Both the position numbers and the translations under genes were made by a program. From Acidobacteriota bacterium (GTDB lineage: Bacteria > Acidobacteriota > Vicinamibacteria > Vicinamibacterales > JAFNAJ01): DNA of 48,876 bases. Under the pieces are notes generated by a model that saw only the letters and a list, made by a program, of their open reading frames with translations, was not told the DNA's origin and made no database searches. Where the stretch lies: positions 1-48,876 of the forward strand of contig JAHDVP010000039.1 in assembly GCA_023384575.1 (NCBI GenBank), read 5' to 3'. Positions 33,182 to 39,591 of this stretch are shown here, in pieces (within the stretch, counting starts at the first letter, position 1; every line of letters starts with the position of its first letter).

Positions 33182-33244
33182 GGCCGGGGCATCAGTCCTG
33201 GCCTGGGACGAGACGAGCGCAGGGCCAGGGCTTCAGCCCCGGCC
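33182..33244. repeat. two degenerate copies of the dispersed palindrome upstream of sdhB
   Basis: A degenerate copy spans 33182-33203. A second, with arms 33223-33232 and 33235-33244 and one mismatch, ends directly at the GAGGAG ribosome site of sdhB (33245-33250). Core of the second: AGGGCTTCAGCCCC. Folding could hide or expose that site; this is inference. Confidence 0.65.
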
Positions 33245-33253
33245 GAGGAGTCG

Positions 33254-34084
33254 ATGATGCAGGCACCGTCGGACGTGACCTTCAGGATTCGCCGGTTCGA
33301 CCCCGCACGCGGGACCCCGCCGTGGTGGGACGACTTCACGCTCCCGTACGTCGCGGGCATGACCGTGCTCGACGGCTTGCGCACCATCAAGGAAACCCGG
33401 TCGCCGACGCTGGCCTGGCGCTCGTCGTGCCGCATGGGCGTGTGCGGATCGTGCGGCATGTTCATCAACGGCCACCCGCGGCTCGCGTGCAACACGCAGA
33501 TCACGGAGCTCGACGATCTTCCGGTCGTCGTCGCGCCGCTGCCGAACTTCGACATCATCCGCGACCTCGTGCCCGATCTCCGCCCGATGTTCGACGCGCA
33601 CGTCGCCATGCATCCTCACATCATCCGCGAGGACACGCGCGAGATGTACGAGCCGACGGCCGAGTACTACCAGACGACCGAGGATCTCGAGGCGTTCCTG
33701 CAGTTCACCTACTGCATCAAGTGCGGCTGCTGCATGGCGGCGTGCCCGACGTGCGCGACCGACCCGGCCTACTCCGGGCCGATGCCCCTCGCGCAGGCGC
33801 ACCGGTACAACGCCGACAGCCGCGACGGCGGCTTCAACGTACGCCGGAAGGTGCTCGCGGGCGAGGCGGGTCCCTGGAAGTGCCACTACGCGGGGGAGTG
33901 CTCGCAGGCGTGCCCGAAGGGCGTCGACCCGGCACGCGCCATCCAGATGGTGAAGCGGCAGCTCGTGTTCGCCTACCTGCGGCTGTACGAGCAGCCGTGC
34001 CCGTCGAAGGTGGTGCCCCGGCCCACTGAGCTGAGGCGTCACGCCGACGTGCCCGAGGCGCCGGCGCCGACGGCCCCGCGATAG
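33254..34084 (+). CDS. sdhB: succinate dehydrogenase iron-sulfur subunit
   Basis: The protein has 276 residues from ATG 33254; ATG 33257 is more optimally spaced (6 nt) from GAGGAG. It carries electrons from FAD to quinone. Three clusters are readable: 2Fe-2S in SSCRMGVCGSCGMFINGHPR plus a later Cys in LACNTQI; 4Fe-4S in YCIKCGCCMAACP; 3Fe-4S in KCHYAGECSQACPKGVDP. The C-terminal tail (~40 residues) is Pro-rich. Unusually it is last in the locus, separated from the other subunits by repeats. Confidence 0.95.
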   Translation: MMQAPSDVTFRIRRFDPARGTPPWWDDFTLPYVAGMTVLDGLRTIKETRSPTLAWRSSCRMGVCGSCGMFINGHPRLACNTQITELDDLPVVVAPLPNFDIIRDLVPDLRPMFDAHVAMHPHIIREDTREMYEPTAEYYQTTEDLEAFLQFTYCIKCGCCMAACPTCATDPAYSGPMPLAQAHRYNADSRDGGFNVRRKVLAGEAGPWKCHYAGECSQACPKGVDPARAIQMVKRQLVFAYLRLYEQPCPSKVVPRPTELRRHADVPEAPAPTAPR

Positions 34085-34122
34085 CGACGCGCCGGACACG
34101 TCCGCCCGTTCGGGGCGCGCTC

Positions 34123-34196
34123 CGCCGGGGCTGAAGCCCCGGCGCGACGATCGATGTGCCCCGGCGCTACGACCGGTCAGGAGGCCCCGGCGCTAC
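34123..34196. repeat. cluster of dispersed palindromic repeat copies
   Basis: A perfect 10-bp inverted repeat (arms 34123-34132 and 34135-34144, core GGGGCTGAAGCCCC) is followed by two GCCCCGGCGCTAC half-sites at 34158-34170 and 34184-34196. They lie between the convergent sdhB and kinase genes. Confidence 0.82.
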
Positions 34197-34234
34197 GGGG
34201 AGCACTCTCGCAGCCACGACGACCCGTCCGTAGC

Positions 34235-34255
34235 GGCAGGAGCTTCAGCCCTGCC
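34235..34255. repeat. degenerate palindrome after kinase stop
   Basis: An imperfect inverted repeat (GGCAGGAGCTTCAGCCCTGCC with one bulge) ends 2 bp before the stop codon of the minus-strand kinase gene (34258-34260). It could double as a terminator. It is preceded by GTCCGTAGC, as is the copy at 30396. Confidence 0.65.
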
Positions 34256-34257
34256 GA

Positions 34258-37023
34258 TCACGGCTCAAGAATCCGCCGGCCCAGCAGCGGCTCGCCGCCG
34301 CGCGAGACGACGAACGCGGTGACGGCGAGGCCGACGAGCAGCGTGACGGCCGTCAGCGTCTGCGGCGCGTACCATGTCGACAGATCGGTCACGACGGGCG
34401 CCGCGAACGTCACCTGGTTCACGAGCAGCATCGCGGCGACCGCCAGCAGGCCGAAGCGCCAGGCGACCGCGGTGACCACGACCGCGATGCTGAGCGCGAG
34501 CGTGATCTCGACGAGCGGCATCTCGCCCGACACGATCTCTGCCCCGAGCAGCAGCGCGAAGAGCAGCGTCACACCGGCAAACGCCAGCGGCCGCCATCGC
34601 ACCACGAGCCTGATGACGACGATGAGGAGCACCGTGACGAGCGACGTGGTGATGACGTTCGCCACCGCCCAGAGCAGCGCGCTCGACAACAGGCGCACGC
34701 CGGTCAGCGACTCGAAGTTGAAGAGGCCTGGCGTCGCGGGCGCCCCGCTGAGGCTCGAGAGCAGGATCGTGGCGCCCCGGATGCCGAGCACGAGTCCAAC
34801 GCCCGCGACCATGCCGACGAGGACGTCGCGCCCCACCAGCGGGTCGCGCCAGCCGCCTGCCACGACGCGCGTCCAGCCGATGATGCCGGTGGGCCAGTGA
34901 CGGCGGACGAGCGGCTCGAGCGCGAGGTACGCCACCCAGATGATGGCCGTCTGGAGCAGCGACTGCGCGAGCGCGCTGAACACCTGCCACAGCCCCTGCT
35001 GCGCGTCGTCTGGCGGGTGCATGCCGACGAGCCAGCCGGCGAGGGTGATGACGAGCACCGCGCCGGCCAGGCGCGCGCCGCCCTCACGATCCCCGCGCCC
35101 CGATCGCACGTTGTTGCGCGCCATGACGAACGCCGCTGCCAGGACGAGCGCGATCATCACCGACGTGAGCACGACGGCCGCCCGCCGGAGCGCGGTCTGC
35201 GGGACGTCCTCCATGCGCGTCGGATGCGTCCACGGGCCGACGACGTTGAAGTAGACGGGTTGCCCACGGTAGCTCGCCGCCTCGATGCGCACGGGCAGCG
35301 CGTCGAGCTCCTCGAACACCCCCGTCCACGCGACCCGGTCATCGGCGAAGACTGGCGGCGTCCACTCCGGCACCGCCTCGACGAGATCGGCGGCCGACAA
35401 GCCGGCAGCCGCGAGCAACGGGTTCCAGTCGGTGGGCGGCGCGGGGTCGCCGGGCACGGCCTCGCGCTGCGGCGGCACGGCGCTCAGCTGCACCAGGCGT
35501 CCCTCCGTGTCGAGCAGCATCGAGACCATGCCCGAGATGACGAGCGGCGGGTCGTTGATGAACGGTCGGGGCGCCGCGCGCATGGGGACGAGCCGCCGGG
35601 GGCTCGACCGGTGGTAGAACGCCACGGCCGCCGTCCGGCCGTGGCGCAGCCAGTCCCAGCGGTCGGCGCCGGCTCGCGTCGTCCGAATGTGACGCAGCAC
35701 GTCGCCGCGGTAGATCACGCCGCCCGCCGAGTCGGCCGGGGGCGTTGTGTAGCCGAGCGACTCAGCGATGCCGCGCGCCCGGTCGGCCAGGATCTCGGGC
35801 GACCGGTCGAACGGCACGCTCCTGATGAGGAGCGAGCGCTCGCCGAGCCAGGCGACCACGAAGAGCCCCGCAGCGAACGCGACGAGCAGCGGGACCGCGA
35901 CGGCCGCGCGCAGCGCGTCGTGCCGGCCGGCCGCCGCCACCATCTCGGGCGAAGGCGTCTCGCCAGCGGCGAGGGCTGCCGCGAGCGGGTCGCCGCCAGG
36001 GAGGGCCGCCGACACCGCGAGAGCCGACGTGGGGCGGTCGCCCGGGTCTCGGACGAGGCATCGCCTGATCACCCGGTCGATGGCGGGATCCAGATCGGGT
36101 TGCGTCGATGTCGTCGAGAGGTCGAGGCCGCGCTCGTGCAGGCGAAGCAGCTCGTCGACGGTCTTCGCCTCGATGCCGCGCCTGCCGGTGAACATCTCGT
36201 AGAGCACGAGGCCGAGCGAGAAGAGATCGCTCTGCACCGAGACGCGGCCGTCGCGCAGTTGCTCCGGCGCCATGTACCCGGGCGTGCCCTCGCGCGACCC
36301 GCTCACCTCCTCGGCGGTGCCCGCGATGCCGAAGTCGGTGAGGCGCACCTGGCCCTCACCGTCGACCATCACGTTGGCGGGCTTGAGGTCGCGGTGCAGC
36401 ACGCCGCGTTCGTGTGCGGCGGCAAGGCCCGCGCAGAGCTGCCGCGCCATCTCGACGGCCTTGTCCTGCGGGAGGCGGCCGATGCGCCGCAGCAGCGTAC
36501 CCAGGTCTTCGCCGTCGACGTACTCCATCGAGAGGAACGGGCGGCCGTCGACCTCGCCGATGTCGTACATGCGGCAGACGTTCTTGTGCGTGACCTGCCG
36601 CGCGACCCGCACCTCGTTGTGGAACTGGGCGAGGCGCGCCGGGTCGTGCGCCACCGAGTCGGGCAGGAACTTGAGCGCGACGCTCTGGTCGAGCCGCAGG
36701 TCGTCGGCGCGGTAGACTTCGCCCATCCCGCCGCGCCCGAGCAGTCCGACGATGCGATAGCGGTCGGCGACGAGGGCGCCTGGAGCGAAACGGCCGCCGT
36801 CGCGAGCCCCCGTCCTCGTGAGTGTCGGCGAGGTGCGCGGGGTCGCCGACGACGAGGGCGTCGGGGCGGGCGACAACGGTGTGGCTGGGCCAAGGCGCGT
36901 ATCGGCGAGGTCGGCCGGGCCAGCGCCGGTGACGTCGGGCGACAGGTCGAGCCGCTGGCCGCACCGGGCGCAGAAAGCGGCCCTCGGCAACGTCTCGACG
37001 CCGCAAGCTGGACAGAACGGCAT
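34258..37023 (-). CDS. Ser/Thr protein kinase with zinc ribbon and polytopic membrane tail
   Basis: The protein has 921 residues. An N-terminal zinc ribbon (CPACG at Cys4/Cys7 and CARCG at Cys18/Cys21) is followed by a Ser/Pro-rich linker. The Hanks-type kinase domain (~88-350) has GRGGMGEVY (96-104), Lys118, HRDLKPANVMV with catalytic Asp212 and DFG Asp230. A first membrane span lies near residue 395 (VPLLVAFAAGLFVVAW). A large extracytoplasmic or loop region (~400-640) follows, then at least seven further hydrophobic segments to the end. Kinases with CAAX-protease- or membrane-like tails of this type occur in Acidobacteria; the tail might sense or transport a ligand, but this is inference. 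TAGAAT lies exactly 6 nt before the ATG. It ends near the palindrome cluster after sdhB. Confidence 0.9.
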   Translation of the reverse strand: MPFCPACGVETLPRAAFCARCGQRLDLSPDVTGAGPADLADTRLGPATPLSPAPTPSSSATPRTSPTLTRTGARDGGRFAPGALVADRYRIVGLLGRGGMGEVYRADDLRLDQSVALKFLPDSVAHDPARLAQFHNEVRVARQVTHKNVCRMYDIGEVDGRPFLSMEYVDGEDLGTLLRRIGRLPQDKAVEMARQLCAGLAAAHERGVLHRDLKPANVMVDGEGQVRLTDFGIAGTAEEVSGSREGTPGYMAPEQLRDGRVSVQSDLFSLGLVLYEMFTGRRGIEAKTVDELLRLHERGLDLSTTSTQPDLDPAIDRVIRRCLVRDPGDRPTSALAVSAALPGGDPLAAALAAGETPSPEMVAAAGRHDALRAAVAVPLLVAFAAGLFVVAWLGERSLLIRSVPFDRSPEILADRARGIAESLGYTTPPADSAGGVIYRGDVLRHIRTTRAGADRWDWLRHGRTAAVAFYHRSSPRRLVPMRAAPRPFINDPPLVISGMVSMLLDTEGRLVQLSAVPPQREAVPGDPAPPTDWNPLLAAAGLSAADLVEAVPEWTPPVFADDRVAWTGVFEELDALPVRIEAASYRGQPVYFNVVGPWTHPTRMEDVPQTALRRAAVVLTSVMIALVLAAAFVMARNNVRSGRGDREGGARLAGAVLVITLAGWLVGMHPPDDAQQGLWQVFSALAQSLLQTAIIWVAYLALEPLVRRHWPTGIIGWTRVVAGGWRDPLVGRDVLVGMVAGVGLVLGIRGATILLSSLSGAPATPGLFNFESLTGVRLLSSALLWAVANVITTSLVTVLLIVVIRLVVRWRPLAFAGVTLLFALLLGAEIVSGEMPLVEITLALSIAVVVTAVAWRFGLLAVAAMLLVNQVTFAAPVVTDLSTWYAPQTLTAVTLLVGLAVTAFVVSRGGEPLLGRRILEP

Positions 37024-37029
37024 CCGCGG

Positions 37030-37035
37030 ATTCTA
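37030..37035 (-). promoter_or_regulatory. -10-like box 6 nt before kinase start
   Basis: On the minus strand TAGAAT is followed by 6 nt (CCGCGG) and ATG 37023. No Shine-Dalgarno is possible in that space, so the transcript would be leaderless if this is the promoter. No good -35 was found. Confidence 0.38.
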
Positions 37036-37109
37036 TCGTCTCGAGGCGCGTCAGGCCACGAGGTGGGTCATGCCGCTCGGACGGCGACGCCCGAAACGCC
37101 GCGAGGGCG

Positions 37110-37514
37110 TCAAGGCGCGATGAGGCGAAGCTTGGGGAAGTAGGACCGGTAGCGCCTCGCGTCGCGCGTCAGCAGCGTCAGTCCCTCGATGACCGCGTGG
37201 GCGCCGATGTAGAAGTCGGGCATCGGCGAGCGGCGCGTGCCGCCACGCCGGCGGTAGCGGACGAAGCACTGGCCCGCCAGGAAGGCGGCCTCCCAGGGCA
37301 GCGGTCGCCGCTCGTAATAGGCCGACGGCAGCGCCTCCTCGAGATCTTCGATGCGTGCGAACCGGGCCGCCACCTCGGCGTAGACGATGGGGTTGATGAC
37401 CAGGGTCGACTGGTTCGCCCGATCGGCCAGGGCGGCCGCCGACCACGCCAGCCATTCTGCATCCTCGGTGAGCACGTCGAGAACGACGTTGCTGTCGACG
37501 AGCGTGGCGCGCAC
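37110..37514 (-). CDS. PIN-domain ribonuclease toxin (VapC-like), AbrB-paired
   Basis: The toxin has 134 residues and starts at GTG 37514, one base after the antitoxin stop. PIN residues are visible: Asp8 in LVDSNVVLDVLTED, Glu in INPIVYAEVAARF, Asp in MPDFYIGAHAVI and Asp in LLTRDARRYRSYFPKLRLI, the last phrase being typical of this PIN subgroup that pairs with AbrB-like antitoxins. It is the third PIN cassette in the window, each with a different antitoxin fold. Confidence 0.92.
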   Translation of the reverse strand: MRATLVDSNVVLDVLTEDAEWLAWSAAALADRANQSTLVINPIVYAEVAARFARIEDLEEALPSAYYERRPLPWEAAFLAGQCFVRYRRRGGTRRSPMPDFYIGAHAVIEGLTLLTRDARRYRSYFPKLRLIAP

Positions 37515-37515
37515 G

Positions 37516-37752
37516 TCACTCGCCGCGGGTCAGGGCCAGGATGTCGGCGGTGGAGAGCCGCGGGCCGGCGGCGCGGCGTCCGACGGTGCGCATGTGCGCG
37601 ACGAGGGTCTCGCCGCGTGGCTGCTGCTCGGCCCGTCGGATGCGCACGCTGTCGCCGACCACGTCGAAGACGACGCGCGTGCCGGGCATCAGCCCCAGGC
37701 GGGTCCGGATGTCCTGGGGAATCGTGACCTGTCCCTTACTGGTGAGGTTCAT
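37516..37752 (-). CDS. AbrB/MazE-type antitoxin
   Basis: The antitoxin has 78 residues from ATG 37752, which is preceded by GGAGGTGG. The swapped-hairpin AbrB DNA-binding fold is recognisable from LTSKGQVTIPQDIRTRLGL followed by GTRVVFDVVGDSVRIRRAE. The C-terminal ~35 residues (ending LSTADILALTRGE) form the toxin-binding tail. The toxin follows after one base. An inverted repeat, GTAA-5 nt-TTAC, lies across its probable -10. Confidence 0.93.
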   Translation of the reverse strand: MNLTSKGQVTIPQDIRTRLGLMPGTRVVFDVVGDSVRIRRAEQQPRGETLVAHMRTVGRRAAGPRLSTADILALTRGE

Positions 37753-37768
37753 GGTGTTACCACCTCCA

Positions 37769-37801
37769 GTAAGAGTATTACCCTTGCCGTACACTGGTCA
37801 A
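37769..37801 (-). promoter_or_regulatory. promoter and operator candidate for AbrB/PIN cassette
   Basis: On the minus strand TTGACC (37796-37801) and TAATAC (37775-37780) are 15 bp apart; reading the -10 as AATACT gives 16 bp. The perfect inverted repeat GTAA/TTAC (37769-37772 and 37778-37781) covers the -10. The leader to ATG 37752 holds a GGAGG. Autoregulation by the AbrB-like antitoxin is the likely use. Confidence 0.45.
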
Positions 37802-37833
37802 GAGCGCGGCCTGCGCGACAGGGAACCCGCGCG

Positions 37834-39246
37834 TCAGAGCCGCCACGCAGCCGCGTCGAACAGGCCGTCGGGATCGTACTGTCGGCGAATCCGATCGAGT
37901 CGTTCGCCGCTCGCGCCGAGCACGGCGCCGCGGATGGCGCCCGCCTCGTCTTCGAGCCCCGCGAAGTTCAGATACACGCCGCCGGTCGAGAAGGGGCGGA
38001 GCGCGTCCCAGGTCGAGCGCGACCAGGAGACGGCGGCTGCGTCGAGCGCCGGGTCGAACCACGCGGCGTCGACGCTGACGTTGAAGCGCGCCGCTCGGTG
38101 CGCGTAGGCGCTGTCCTCGGGCGGCACGCGCCCGACCGCACCCCCGAGGGTCCTGATGACGATCAGCGACTCCGGCGTCGGACGCCGCCGGTCCGCCTCG
38201 AGCATCACGCGGATGCACCCGTCCGACAGGGTGTCGGTGAAGTGCGACTTCATGTAGTACCGCCCGCCATCGGGAAAGACCGCGTCGACCGAGCTCTGCA
38301 CCGCGACGTACGGCGCGATGCCGCTCAGGTCGGCGACGGGCTCGGCCAGAGCCTTGAGCGGCGCGAGCACCGCGTCGCCTTCTTCGGGGGGGCCCGCGTA
38401 GACACCCAGCACGAACACGATCTTCCGGCCGTGCAGCGACTCGGGGATCTGGGGATCGGGCAGGACGCTCCAGAGGACCAGCTCGGGTGCGACCTGCTCT
38501 GGCATGGTCGGGGCCAGGTCGCGGAACGCGCGCAGGACACGCTCGGCATCTTCGTACGCGTACAGCACTTGCGCCGTCGCGACATCCGGGCCGAGTGAAT
38601 GGAGGTCGAACTCGAACCGCGTGACGACGCCGAGGCCACGTCCGCCGCCGCGCGCGGCCCACCACAGGTCGCGAGACGCATCGCGACTGGCCCTGCGGAC
38701 CTCGCCATCGGCGGTCACGATCTCGATCGACCGGAGGTTGTCGCAGCTCAGCCCGTGCGCCCGCATGATGAGGCCCATCCCGCCGCCGAGCGTCAGGCCA
38801 GCCACGCCGGTGAGCGACACCTCGCCTCCCGGCGTCGCGAGGCCGAAGGCCTGCGTGGCGCGGTCCAGTTCTCCCCAGAGGACGCCGGGCTGCGCGCTCG
38901 CGGTGCGCCGATCGGCGTCCACCTCGATGGCCTTCATCCGCGACAGGTCGACGACGAGACCGTCGTCGCACACGGCAGTGCCGGCGACCTGATGACCTCC
39001 GCCACGAATGCTGACCAGGGGCCGGTATTGGCGCGCGACGCGGATGGCCTCGACGACGTCAGTCGTGTCGAGGCAGCGGGCCATCACTGCCGGCCGTCGA
39101 TCGACGAGCCCGTTCCACACGCGACGAGCCTGGTCGTAGACGGGGTGGTCGCGGTCGATGACATCGCCGCGCAGGACCGCGCGGAGGTCGCGGACCATCG
39201 CGCGTTCGGCCTCCAATGGCAGTCTGGCAGGTGGTGGAGCAGTCAC
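37834..39246 (-). CDS. FAD-linked oxidoreductase (FAD_binding_4 + BBE type)
   Basis: The protein has 470 residues from GTG 39246, chosen for AGGAG 5 nt upstream. It belongs to the VAO/berberine-bridge-enzyme-like flavoproteins. FAD site: PLVSIRGGGHQVAGTAVCDD contains the His that is often covalently bound to FAD; VDLSRMKAIEVDADRRTASA, GLATPGGEVSLTGVAGLTLG then GGMGLIMR, and ARGGGRGLGVVTRFEF follow. The C-terminus VYLNFAGLEDE and YDPDGLFDAAAW is the BBE domain. Substrate cannot be told from sequence. A TTGCAC-16 nt-TACAAT promoter lies upstream. Confidence 0.9.
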   Translation of the reverse strand: MTAPPPARLPLEAERAMVRDLRAVLRGDVIDRDHPVYDQARRVWNGLVDRRPAVMARCLDTTDVVEAIRVARQYRPLVSIRGGGHQVAGTAVCDDGLVVDLSRMKAIEVDADRRTASAQPGVLWGELDRATQAFGLATPGGEVSLTGVAGLTLGGGMGLIMRAHGLSCDNLRSIEIVTADGEVRRASRDASRDLWWAARGGGRGLGVVTRFEFDLHSLGPDVATAQVLYAYEDAERVLRAFRDLAPTMPEQVAPELVLWSVLPDPQIPESLHGRKIVFVLGVYAGPPEEGDAVLAPLKALAEPVADLSGIAPYVAVQSSVDAVFPDGGRYYMKSHFTDTLSDGCIRVMLEADRRRPTPESLIVIRTLGGAVGRVPPEDSAYAHRAARFNVSVDAAWFDPALDAAAVSWSRSTWDALRPFSTGGVYLNFAGLEDEAGAIRGAVLGASGERLDRIRRQYDPDGLFDAAAWRL

Positions 39247-39591
39247 TGGTCTCCTCTCGACGTGGGGATGCCATCAACTGGTTCGACGAGAACGCCAGGG
39301 CGCTGCCACCCCGACGCACGCAGGCGAAGCGGCCTCGCGTCCGACCCGACGCGATCTCTTGACGTGTAGTCCGGCCATTGTACTGGTCGGATTGCCGGGT
39401 GCAAGCTCGGCCGGGCACGCGGCCGGACACGACAGGACACGACGGGACCGAACGGTCAGTCCTTCAGTCGCACCAGGAACCTGGCGCGGTTCAACCTCGC
39501 TGGTCCCCTGATCTTTCTCGGGCGGTCAGGCGTACCGGGCCGGTCGTCTGCACAGAAGGGCGTGGCCTCCTCACTTCACGTGAGCCCCAGT
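39247..39591. other. intergenic region between glycogen phosphorylase end and FAD oxidoreductase start
   Basis: The 345 bp hold no credible gene. There is one promoter candidate (see 39377-39404), and a short direct repeat GGACACGAC at 39424-39432 and 39434-39442. Nothing else is evident. Confidence 0.5.
39377..39404 (-). promoter_or_regulatory. promoter candidate for FAD oxidoreductase
   Basis: On the minus strand TTGCAC (39399-39404), a 16-bp spacer and TACAAT (39377-39382) give a leader of about 125 nt before the GTG at 39246. The -10 matches the consensus at five of six bases. Confidence 0.42.

Noticed and set aside
34897-37143. Plus-strand open frame of 748 codons opposite the membrane kinase
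   Set aside because: It is the exact antisense of a kinase gene with all catalytic motifs. Composition is typical of antisense GC-rich frames.
39247-39591. Possible small gene or RNA in the 345-bp gap
   Set aside because: No frame has a credible start site and no clear RNA structure or terminator is evident; only a promoter candidate is supported.
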